Shown here: positions 16,974 to 24,455 of the stretch, piece after piece
Layout of the letters: each line of letters begins with the position of its first letter
Position numbering within the stretch: position 1 is the stretch's first letter
Assembly: GCA_001798135.1 (NCBI GenBank)
Contig: MGRJ01000023.1
Span: 95,239 to 159,238 of the forward strand
Source: Deltaproteobacteria bacterium RIFCSPHIGHO2_02_FULL_40_28
GTDB taxonomy: Bacteria > UBA10199 > 2-12-FULL-40-28
Direction of reading: 5' to 3'
DNA length: 64,000 bases
The notes under the pieces: generated by a model
Databases searched by the model: none
Seen by the model: only the letters and a program-made list of their open reading frames with translations
What the model was told of the DNA's origin: nothing
Program-made: the position numbers and the translations under genes

Positions 16974-17366
16974 ATGAAATATTTACCAAAGACAGCCCAA
17001 GTCATTTTTAAGAAATGGGGAAAGCAAGGAGGGAATGCTCGGAACAAAAGGCTTTCCCCAAGCCAACGGCACTCTATTGCTTCTCACGCAGCTTTAGTGC
17101 GTTGGAGAAAGAACAGCGTTGTTCCCCCAATGCCAAGCGTTCGTTTATCCAGCCTTTCTTGGAAAAACCCCGTCTATCTTGAAGAAGTTCTTGCCGAAGG
17201 AAGCCTCTCCGATTGGAGACAGCTTTATCAACAAATTGTTAACTATCCCTTTGGTGAAGTGGCGGAAGCCTTAGAGCGAGTTGTTAATTCCGTAACTATC
17301 TATGGGGCAACAAGGCTTTGGAAGGGTCTTTTGGCTTGTTTGCAGGGGGCGGCGCCAGGTGCCTAA
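16974..17366 (+). CDS. Putative antitoxin or regulator with a KQGGNAR motif
   Basis: A 130-aa basic protein. Its N-terminus (KWGKQGGNARNKRLSPSQRH ... AALVRW) matches the recurring small motif GRKGGKARAKxLSPExR...AAxARW found in many short DNA-binding or antitoxin-like proteins. The C-terminal part (DWRQLYQQIVNYPFGEVAEALERV) is helical. It is the first gene of a two-gene unit with a nucleotidyltransferase-like gene, overlapping it by 8 bp, and has its own palindromic promoter. An antitoxin/autorepressor role is inferred from this layout. Confidence 0.6.
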   Translation: MKYLPKTAQVIFKKWGKQGGNARNKRLSPSQRHSIASHAALVRWRKNSVVPPMPSVRLSSLSWKNPVYLEEVLAEGSLSDWRQLYQQIVNYPFGEVAEALERVVNSVTIYGATRLWKGLLACLQGAAPGA

Positions 17367-18063
17367 AAAACTAAAAAAACCAACTCAAAAGAAAACAGCA
17401 ACACAAGCGGAAGAATGGGAACATCTTCTCTCAGCACAAATGATGTTTCAATCTCACTTTCCCGAATGCGTTTTGGTGGGAGGTACAGCTGCGGCTATTC
17501 ACGTGGGGCATCGAATCTCCCTGGATGCTGATTATACTCACTCTCGACTTAAAGAACGATTTAGTGAGATCCTTACAAGGGTAGAGGCTGAGGCGGGGTG
17601 GCGTACCAAAAGACTGGAACCACCAGTCTTGATTCTTGGAAATTTTCAGGGGGTTCGTACGGGTATTCGTCAATTGATTCGTTTAAAGCCATTAGAAACG
17701 ATGATGGTTCGTGGTTTGAAGATTCCCACGCCGGAGGAGATTTTGAGAATAAAGGCCTATCTTATCGTCAAACGAAATGCGACACGAGATTATATCGATT
17801 TTATTGCGCTCTTTGACCATTTAGGAACCGAACATGCTTTTATTGCACTCTCAACACTTGATTCTTGTTATCCCCAGGATGATGATCAATCTATGAGCCA
17901 ACAACTGGCTTTACAGTTGGCTGAGCCAAAACCGTGGGATCTTTTTCAGACCGATTTAAGTTCTTACCGAAATCTTCAGGAGCCTTACACTAACTGGAAA
18001 GAAATTCAAAAACGTGTTTTTGCTGCTTCTCAAAAGATAATCACTGCACACTGTAGGGTTTGA
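17359..18063 (+). CDS. AbiEii/AbiGii-like nucleotidyltransferase (putative toxin)
   Basis: A 234-aa protein with a nucleotidyltransferase core: VLVGGTAAAIHVGHRISLDAD has the glycine-rich GG...(T/S) turn and the D-x-D-like HRISLDAD seen in AbiEii toxins of type IV toxin-antitoxin systems. A helical RATRDYIDFIALFDHLG-type segment (here NATRDYIDFIALFDHLG) follows, which is also usual in that family. The GTG at 17359 overlaps the upstream stop and has GGGGGCGG before it; an earlier ATG at 17302 would overlap the first gene by 65 bp. AbiE toxins modify tRNA; that activity is only inferred here. Confidence 0.65.
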   Translation: MPKKLKKPTQKKTATQAEEWEHLLSAQMMFQSHFPECVLVGGTAAAIHVGHRISLDADYTHSRLKERFSEILTRVEAEAGWRTKRLEPPVLILGNFQGVRTGIRQLIRLKPLETMMVRGLKIPTPEEILRIKAYLIVKRNATRDYIDFIALFDHLGTEHAFIALSTLDSCYPQDDDQSMSQQLALQLAEPKPWDLFQTDLSSYRNLQEPYTNWKEIQKRVFAASQKIITAHCRV

Positions 18064-18120
18064 GAGGGCGCCTCTAAAAACCACCCATCTCCATGGCTCA
18101 CCATTATTTATTTAGTTTTT

Positions 18121-18774
18121 CTAGGATTTTGCTCTCTTGGACAACTGACGTTTCATCAAATAAAGAAAAACAACAAGCACAACCAAGAAAAGAAAAAGAG
18201 CCACCACTTTTTGTGGAGATTGTTTCAAGCTTCCAGAAGCCGTTTTTTTCGCCGGGGAAGCTTGCCCCGCTGGCATTCCTGACATGCCCTGAGAAGCTGC
18301 TTGTTGCTCCATCTGTGCATTAATAATTTCCTCTGGAACCAGATAGGGAGAGCCTTCCCCTACACGAAAATCAACATTAATAGCATCCTTACCCTTTTCC
18401 AGTTTTAAACCATTGATGACAAAAAGTTGCCCCTCATGGTAAAAACCAAGGGCATATTCAAAGGCAGGATCCTTGAAAATATTTTTGAAAATAAAATGGC
18501 CTTTTTCATCTGTGTGTTTGTTTAATGACAACAGTTCGTCGTTTTGCCTGTAAACCTTGATCATCACTTCATGATTTGGAAGAAATTTTTTTTCGCCGGT
18601 AGAATCTATTGCAAACAAATCACCTTCCAACCGTCCCATCTCCATTCCCGGCATCACACTATGCATATCTTTGCCTGGTATGGGTGTAGACCCAACCTGT
18701 CCTTGGGCTTTTACCCCAAAAGATACACACAGTAATAACAAAACCAGGCCGGTTACAAATTTTTGATGAGACAT
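18121..18774 (-). CDS. Exported membrane-anchored protein of the cytochrome maturation operon
   Basis: A 217-aa protein with an N-terminal signal (VTGLVLLLLCVSFGVKAQG), a central beta-rich region that reads like a carboxypeptidase-regulatory fold (EVMIKVYRQNDELLSLNKHT ... DEKGHFIFKNIF), a low-complexity Ala/Gly/Ser/Pro stretch, and a C-terminal transmembrane helix (VVALFLFLVVLVVFLYLMK) with a basic tail. The ATG at 18774 shares its A with the TGA of the CcmI-like gene (TGATG). No catalytic motif was recognised. Its position after ccmFH and ccmI suggests a part in cytochrome c assembly, by context only. Confidence 0.7.
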   Translation of the reverse strand: MSHQKFVTGLVLLLLCVSFGVKAQGQVGSTPIPGKDMHSVMPGMEMGRLEGDLFAIDSTGEKKFLPNHEVMIKVYRQNDELLSLNKHTDEKGHFIFKNIFKDPAFEYALGFYHEGQLFVINGLKLEKGKDAINVDFRVGEGSPYLVPEEIINAQMEQQAASQGMSGMPAGQASPAKKTASGSLKQSPQKVVALFLFLVVLVVFLYLMKRQLSKRAKS

Positions 18775-19058
18775 CACAATTGTCCTTTCTGTTGGTTGTC
18801 TATTTGTTTTAGCAATGTGGCACCTTCATTCATTGCCTCGTTTTCCATTTCTTTAAAATCCTCTTCTGAAACCTTATTTAAAGCACGATCCAATTTTAAA
18901 TCCTTGAGGCCAGCTATCACATTGGCTTTGCGAAGAGCCAAATCTTCCTGGAAGGTCGATAATGATATTTCGTCTGTGTCATTTTTGGCAAGAGGTGAAA
19001 ACAGAAACCAGAGCCCTGCTCCAAAAATAATCATGATGGCAATAATTTCAATCGTCAT
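18774..19058 (-). CDS. Short CcmI-like cytochrome c maturation protein
   Basis: A 94-aa protein with one N-terminal membrane helix (IEIIAIMIIFGAGLWFLFSP) and a soluble helical tail whose LALRKANVIAGLKDLKLDRALNK pattern and VSEEDFKEME resemble the N-terminal domain of CcmI. The usual C-terminal TPR domain of CcmI is missing. CcmI presents apocytochrome to the heme ligation complex. It overlaps the end of ccmFH by 11 bp and is coupled to the next gene, consistent with one operon. Confidence 0.65.
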   Translation of the reverse strand: MTIEIIAIMIIFGAGLWFLFSPLAKNDTDEISLSTFQEDLALRKANVIAGLKDLKLDRALNKVSEEDFKEMENEAMNEGATLLKQIDNQQKGQL

Positions 19059-21579
19059 TTTTGTCTGCCTCCTCTTTGAAAAGCTTATAATATGGATCCT
19101 GTACTTCTGTTGCCACTTTTTTTGTCAAAGGGCTTTCTTCCCTGTTTTTTCTCCACTTGTAAATCAGGCAAAAACCACCCAAAAAGGAAGCCACCAAAGC
19201 CAGGGTTGGCAATATAAAACCAATTTCAAAAAAACCACTTCGTGGAGGCTCCATCAGAATATGCAAGCCATATTTGCTGGTAAAAGCTGCCATGATGTCG
19301 TTATCCGTTTTTCCTTCATTCAGCATGGACAAAATTTTTCCACGCTCATTTTTTGCGTAATCGCAGGTGCAGGTTCTGAGTGCCATGCGCACACAACCCT
19401 TACAAGCACATTTTAATTTTTCAGAAATGCTTTTTTGTTTTTCAATCAATGGATCGGTTTTATTGACAGCAAAAGGGTCTTCTCCTGTTTCGAGATGCTT
19501 AAAGGAAGCCGTGTTTGCTGGAGGATTGGATACATCTTCCGCCCTGGCTGTTGAAAATCCTCCGGTCAGATGAAAAAGAATGCTTGTGAGGAGCAACGTT
19601 TTTAATCCACCTTTAAAAATCTTTTTTTGTCCCGGAGTTCCCTTGGGAATAATGACGATAAGGCTGGACACCAAAATGACAATTCCACCAATCCATAAAA
19701 AACTAATCAGCGGGTTGATGGTGGCCCTAAAATCAGCCCTGCCGGTTTTTGTGTTTAAATTGGCAAGAACAAGGTAAACATCCCTGAATGGCGCATGAAA
19801 AATAGCAGCTTCTGTTGTGGGTTGCTCGCTTGATTTGTAAAAAAACCGGGCCGGCTTTAACTCCACAATCTTTTTCTCGTTTTTAAAAACATCCACCCTG
19901 GCTACCAGGGCATCCTTGTTTTCGTCCGAATTGACCACGGGTTCTTGATATACAAAATGGTACTCACCCAAGGTGAATTTATTTCCAGGATTTAATGAAA
20001 AATCAGCCTCATTTTTGAACAGGGTTCCTGCAATGCCAACGAAAATCATGAGAACCCCAAGGTGTACAAGGTATCCTCCGTAACGTCTGTTATTGTTGGT
20101 TATCAGATCCACCATGGCCACCATCAAGGGAAGTTTTTTCTGTTTTTTGATCACAGTGATCCCACGATGAAATTCAAGATAAATAACCCCTACAACAAAT
20201 CCAATAAGTGTTGCTGAAAGAATGGCATACCAATATCCACCAGAAATCGGGAAAAACACACAACCGGATAAAATCCCAAAAAGAAGGGGACCTAAAAGGT
20301 TAGATTTGAGATTGGTCCAGCTGCCTTTTTTCCATGAAACCATGGGACCAAAGCCCATGAGGAAAATCAAAATCAGGCCAATGGGAGCCATCATCTTGTT
20401 GAAAAAAGAAGGCCCAACAGTAATGCGCTGCCCTGTTATCCACTCCGAAAGAGAGGGAAACATGGTTGCCCACATCACACAAAAAGCCCCCACCACCAAA
20501 ATAATATTGTTAAGGACAAAGGCACTTTCCTTGGAAAAATAAGACTGGAGTATGTTTGCTGATTGAAGCTGCGTCCGCCGCGTAACAATCAACCATGTTG
20601 ATACCGCTATGGCAAACAAAATAAAGGCCAAAAAATAAGGCCCCAGGCTAGAACCTGAAAAGGCATGCACCGATTCTACAACACCACTACGAGTGAGGAA
20701 AGTTCCAAAAAGAGTCAGGATAAAGGTGAGGCAAATGAGGGAAATATTCCATACAGCAAACATGCCCCTCCTTTTTTGGATGAGCACAGAGTGAAAATAA
20801 GCCGTGGCTGTTAACCAAGGCATGAAACTGGCATTTTCAACAGGATCCCAAGCCCAAAATCCTCCCCATCCCAACTCCACGTAAGCCCAGGCCGCTCCTA
20901 AAAGATTTCCCATGGTTAGAAAAAACCAGGCTACAAAGGTCCATCTCCTGGAGTCTTCAATCCAAACAGAATCCAGCCGTCTGGTTACCAAAGCAGCAAT
21001 GGCAAAGGCAAAAGGCACTGAAAAACCCGTAAACCCCAAGTACAAAGAAGGGGGATGAATAACCATGGCAATGTTTTGCAGCAACGGATTCAAACCCTTC
21101 CCATCCAACGGAATGGCCCCTTCAACAGGAGTAAAAGGATTATTGGCAAACACAATCAGGGCCAAAAAGAAGAGCACAATCGTCATCATGACTGCATTGA
21201 TGTAAGGCATCCAGTCGGGATTTTTTTTCATGTTCTGAAAAAGAACAATCACCGAATAAAGAGAAACCAACCAAACCCAAAATAATATAGAACCATCCAA
21301 ACCAGCCCAAAGCCCGGCAAATTTAAAAAAGAGAGGGAGTGTGATGTTGGAATAATGTGCAACATACACAATACTAAAATCATTTGTAACAAAGGCTAAT
21401 ATCAGAAAACACACAGACAATGTAAGAAGAGCAAAGGTAAAAATAGTAGCCCTTTGCCCTATTTTTACAAGAGCAGATTTTTGCCACCAATAACCCCCAA
21501 GATAAAAAAGGATGCTTAAAAGTGTTGAAGGAAAAGCCAATGCTAAGGTGTAGCTTCCCAAAATAGATAATGAAATCAA
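19048..21579 (-). CDS. ccmF: Cytochrome c heme lyase CcmF fused to CcmH
   Basis: An 843-aa fusion. Residues 1 to about 650 are CcmF: many membrane helices and the WWD heme-handling motif WGGFWAWDPVENASF near residue 240, with the periplasmic loop and final helices. After a linker, residues about 710-830 are CcmH-like: KLKCACKGCVRMALRTC, DNDIMAAFTSKYG, PPRSGFFEIGFILP and a last helix. Together they ligate heme to apocytochromes and reduce the CXXCH thiols. Normally CcmF (about 650 aa) and CcmH (about 130-150 aa) are separate. The start is TTG at 21579, supported by AAGGAG 7 nt upstream. No ccmABCDEG genes are in the window. Confidence 0.9.
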   Translation of the reverse strand: MISLSILGSYTLALAFPSTLLSILFYLGGYWWQKSALVKIGQRATIFTFALLTLSVCFLILAFVTNDFSIVYVAHYSNITLPLFFKFAGLWAGLDGSILFWVWLVSLYSVIVLFQNMKKNPDWMPYINAVMMTIVLFFLALIVFANNPFTPVEGAIPLDGKGLNPLLQNIAMVIHPPSLYLGFTGFSVPFAFAIAALVTRRLDSVWIEDSRRWTFVAWFFLTMGNLLGAAWAYVELGWGGFWAWDPVENASFMPWLTATAYFHSVLIQKRRGMFAVWNISLICLTFILTLFGTFLTRSGVVESVHAFSGSSLGPYFLAFILFAIAVSTWLIVTRRTQLQSANILQSYFSKESAFVLNNIILVVGAFCVMWATMFPSLSEWITGQRITVGPSFFNKMMAPIGLILIFLMGFGPMVSWKKGSWTNLKSNLLGPLLFGILSGCVFFPISGGYWYAILSATLIGFVVGVIYLEFHRGITVIKKQKKLPLMVAMVDLITNNNRRYGGYLVHLGVLMIFVGIAGTLFKNEADFSLNPGNKFTLGEYHFVYQEPVVNSDENKDALVARVDVFKNEKKIVELKPARFFYKSSEQPTTEAAIFHAPFRDVYLVLANLNTKTGRADFRATINPLISFLWIGGIVILVSSLIVIIPKGTPGQKKIFKGGLKTLLLTSILFHLTGGFSTARAEDVSNPPANTASFKHLETGEDPFAVNKTDPLIEKQKSISEKLKCACKGCVRMALRTCTCDYAKNERGKILSMLNEGKTDNDIMAAFTSKYGLHILMEPPRSGFFEIGFILPTLALVASFLGGFCLIYKWRKNREESPLTKKVATEVQDPYYKLFKEEADKNDD

Positions 21580-21744
21580 GTGTTAACTCCTTATTGTAAG
21601 TGTCATTAATAGAATATCATCCATACTGAATAAGGGTGGGTATTACAACCTGAAAAATAAAAAAATAAAAAAAGATACTGGAAAAAGAAATTGCATTTGT
21701 ACTATAGCATTGCAACTTTAACTTTATAAAAAAAGGAGAACTTA

Positions 21745-22083
21745 ATGAAATATGTTTTGATGTTTACTTTTTTGTTTTCCATTGTGGCTGTGAACAATGT
21801 GTATGCAGCAGCAGATACTGCTGCGGGTAAGGCCAAGTTTGATATGCTTTGTGCTGGATGCCATGGCGCAGGAGGCGCAGGAGATGGCCCTGCTGGCCCC
21901 AGCCTGAAGCCGCCGCCCGCCAATCTTACAAAAACCAAACTGGATGATGCTGGTTTGACAAAAATCATTACTGAAGGTGGACCTGCCGTAGGTAGATCTC
22001 CTACCATGGCAGCTTTTGGTTCTTCATTGAAGGCCGATGAAATAGCCGATGTTGTTGCCTACATTAGAACCTTGAAAAAATAA
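21745..22083 (+). CDS. Periplasmic class I monoheme cytochrome c
   Basis: A 112-aa protein with a signal peptide ending ...VYAAAD, one heme site CAGCH in MLCAGCHGAGGAGDGPAGP, a likely axial methionine in SPTMAAFG, and the C-terminal helix ADEIADVVAYIRTL. This is a textbook small c-type cytochrome that carries electrons in the periplasm. AAAAGGAG lies 7 nt before the ATG. It opens the second rightward cytochrome cluster and is separated from the fused porin-cytochrome gene by a long hairpin. Confidence 0.93.
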   Translation: MKYVLMFTFLFSIVAVNNVYAAADTAAGKAKFDMLCAGCHGAGGAGDGPAGPSLKPPPANLTKTKLDDAGLTKIITEGGPAVGRSPTMAAFGSSLKADEIADVVAYIRTLKK

Positions 22084-22097
22084 AAAGGGCGGCAATT

Positions 22098-22132
22098 GGG
22101 TCTGTTGAAAAACGTAGTTTTTCAACAGACCC
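22098..22132 (+). terminator. Perfect 16-bp stem hairpin after the monoheme gene
   Basis: GGGTCTGTTGAAAAAC and GTTTTTCAACAGACCC pair perfectly around a GTA loop. It ends 10 nt before the start codon of the fused porin gene. There is no T tract after it, so it could be an attenuator or an mRNA-stabilising 3' end that lets the monoheme cytochrome be made in excess, rather than a full terminator. Confidence 0.6.
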
Positions 22133-22142
22133 ACAAGGTGTA

Positions 22143-23801
22143 ATGTTTTTTTTAAAAACGAAAATTTCAAAAAAAGTTTATGTTTTTTCTTTTTTGGTTT
22201 TTATTTGTCTGGTTATCAACCTCGTTTTTTTTGGAGATGCATTAAGTCAAACCCCTCCCCCACCATCAGCCAAAATTCATGCTCCCGATTGGATCGTTAA
22301 GCATGGCAAGGAATTTGTAAAAAACAGGGATTTTTGTAAGGCCTGTCACGCCCCTGATCTCACTGGAGGATTTACCGGCATTAAGTGTGATTTGTGCCAT
22401 CTCCTGCCAGCCCATCCCCCTGACTGGAAGGAAATTCACGGCGATAAATTTCTGGAAAACCAGAGTCAGTGTACCCTGTGCCATGGGCGGGATCCTTTTT
22501 CTGGAAAAAAACAGCCATTCACCATGAACTGCACCCGCTGTCATGCTGTAAATGCCGATATTGGTCGGTGGCAGGCAGAATCCCAAACCTCTCAAATGTA
22601 TCTTAGTTTTCTGCAAACAGCTCAAGTACGTGAGGATCGTTTTTCAAAAACGGAAACTGCTACTAACAATTATGCGGGCTTTCATCTGAGTGAGCGAAGC
22701 AAGCAAATAACTGCTTCTAGTCAGGTTCGTTTTACACGGGAGTGGCTGGATGAAAAAGAAAATAATCTGGATATCTATGAGGCCTATCTGGAGAAAGATA
22801 ACCTTTTAAAAAATCATCTTGATGTAAAAGTGGGTCGACGGGGTTTTGGATCCAATGTGGATTATTTTCTCATGGATGGAATGGATCTTACTATCAAGCC
22901 TGCCAAGTTTTTTAATGTAATGGCTTATGCCGGTATTCCCCGTTACATCGAACAAGAAGATATCGATGGTAACCTTGGCTTTGTGTCTGGTTTAAGTTTG
23001 AGAATGAAGGAATATAAATACACCAAGGCCAAAATTGATTTTACTTATCAAAAAAAGGATTTTTCAGCAGGTGGTTTAAACCTGAACGACAAAATGTATG
23101 CGGCAGCCTCGTTATCCAAGGGCATTTCCATTTTTAAGCTTTATGGACTTGGCGAGTACGACCTGACAGAAACTCTTCCAACCGCTCTCACGGCCGGAAC
23201 CGAAATTTATCCTTTTGTCAAAAAGATCAGCTTTCTTTTGGAAGGCAGTTATTTCAATGAAAGCCGCAACGACAATTTTGACAGTATCTTCACCATTTTT
23301 TCGGAAGGGGCTCTTTGGCAGGGGCGCAGTGGATTTGCGGTGAATGTCATAAAAAATCTCTCTCTTTCGGATTATTTTTCTTTTCAGCGCTATGAGGTTT
23401 TGCCCAGCTTATCCAAAAATGGCTACAACAATAGCATGGGTGCCAGTTACCTCTTTAAAAAAATAAAACTTGAAACAGCTCTGAACTACAATTTTTATAA
23501 AAGCTATGGCGGAACCTTGCACGGGTTTTCACTTTCACTTTACGAAGACTGGACACGTGATTTTTATACTAGAGCCTTTGTCGATTTCATTACTTATACC
23601 AAGGTGACCAACAATGATGACAAGGCGTTTGATGCCCTGCTTGAGGTTGGATATCAATTGCGGAGAGGGTTGAGGTTGGCGGCAGTTGCAGAATATGTGA
23701 ACAACAATGTTCGGGAAACAGATTTAAAAGGAACCATTAAACTCAACTATCTATTTGACACCAAGTTTCTGGAATTTGAAAAACAAAAAGAAAAAAAATG
23801 A
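22143..23801 (+). CDS. Tetraheme cytochrome fused to an outer-membrane beta-barrel
   Basis: A 552-aa exported protein. After a signal peptide (VFSFLVFICLVINLVFF) residues about 40-140 hold four heme sites, CKACH, CDLCH, CTLCH and CTRCH, at about residues 65, 82, 110 and 130. From about residue 150 to the end there is no cysteine-histidine motif but a run of amphipathic, aromatic strands typical of a large beta-barrel (for example GRRGFGSNVDYFLMDGMDLT and FSLSLYEDWTRDFYTRAFVD), ending in a basic/acidic tail. A heme domain plus barrel in one chain recalls Cyc2 (one heme), here with four hemes. It should carry electrons through the outer membrane. Confidence 0.85.
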   Translation: MFFLKTKISKKVYVFSFLVFICLVINLVFFGDALSQTPPPPSAKIHAPDWIVKHGKEFVKNRDFCKACHAPDLTGGFTGIKCDLCHLLPAHPPDWKEIHGDKFLENQSQCTLCHGRDPFSGKKQPFTMNCTRCHAVNADIGRWQAESQTSQMYLSFLQTAQVREDRFSKTETATNNYAGFHLSERSKQITASSQVRFTREWLDEKENNLDIYEAYLEKDNLLKNHLDVKVGRRGFGSNVDYFLMDGMDLTIKPAKFFNVMAYAGIPRYIEQEDIDGNLGFVSGLSLRMKEYKYTKAKIDFTYQKKDFSAGGLNLNDKMYAAASLSKGISIFKLYGLGEYDLTETLPTALTAGTEIYPFVKKISFLLEGSYFNESRNDNFDSIFTIFSEGALWQGRSGFAVNVIKNLSLSDYFSFQRYEVLPSLSKNGYNNSMGASYLFKKIKLETALNYNFYKSYGGTLHGFSLSLYEDWTRDFYTRAFVDFITYTKVTNNDDKAFDALLEVGYQLRRGLRLAAVAEYVNNNVRETDLKGTIKLNYLFDTKFLEFEKQKEKK

Positions 23802-24361
23802 GAAAAATCTTTCTAAAATATTTTATTTTTCTGGGATTGGGCCTTGTTACTATACTTGGTGCAGAAGCCCGATGGGAACCAAAACAGGTTAATATACCGC
23901 TTGATCTCTACAACCATACCAAACATTTTGCCCGTTTTGCCCAGTATGCCATTGCGTGCACCATGTGCCACAAAACGCCGGATTCCTTTAACCGCGAAAA
24001 AGTCGACCATATGGGATGCCATTTTTGTCATAACAATGATCAATCCCCAGCTCCCGCAGCCGCCCGATTTAAATGTATCACCTGTCATAAAGATCTTTTC
24101 CAGGTTAAACCAGATAACCACCAGTTAAACTGGATAGACAGACATCAAACTGTTGCCAAACAGGACAAGGATTATTGTTTTAAATGTCACAAAACTTTCT
24201 TTTGTACCGACTGTCATCAAAAAAGAGATTTTGAAAATCAAAGAATGCATACCAGTAATTTTCGCTACTACCATTCCATTGTGGCCAGAAGTAATCCACG
24301 CACCTGCAGTAATTGCCATCAAATGAATTTTTGCAAGGATTGTCATTCTGACAGTGACTAG
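23798..24361 (+). CDS. Heptaheme c-type cytochrome
   Basis: A 187-aa exported protein (signal peptide ...FLGLGLVTILGAEA) with seven CXXCH sites: CTMCH, CHFCH, CITCH, CFKCH, CTDCH, CSNCH and CKDCH, plus extra histidines (YNHTKHF, NHQLNW, DRHQ, MHTSNF) that could be axial ligands. The spacing near the N-terminus (LYNHTKHF...CTMCH) resembles cytochrome c7/c3-type class III cytochromes. It overlaps the fused porin gene by 4 nt (ATGA), so it is co-translated and probably docks on its periplasmic side. Confidence 0.9.
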   Translation: MRKIFLKYFIFLGLGLVTILGAEARWEPKQVNIPLDLYNHTKHFARFAQYAIACTMCHKTPDSFNREKVDHMGCHFCHNNDQSPAPAAARFKCITCHKDLFQVKPDNHQLNWIDRHQTVAKQDKDYCFKCHKTFFCTDCHQKRDFENQRMHTSNFRYYHSIVARSNPRTCSNCHQMNFCKDCHSDSD

Positions 24362-24395
24362 TAACTATATGAATCATTGGCGGTAAATGGGAAAA

Positions 24396-24409
24396 ATGAT
24401 ATAGATCAT
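24396..24409. promoter_or_regulatory. FNR/CRP-type palindrome ATGAT-N4-ATCAT before the 20-heme gene
   Basis: ATGATATAGATCAT is a 14-bp inverted repeat 47 bp before the start codon at 24456. It shares both half-sites with 10994-11007 in the divergent promoter of the other cytochrome operons, so the island may be co-regulated. Confidence 0.5.
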
Positions 24410-24455
24410 GGCAACTTTGTCTATTATTGGCCGATAATATTCATTGGAAGGAAGA

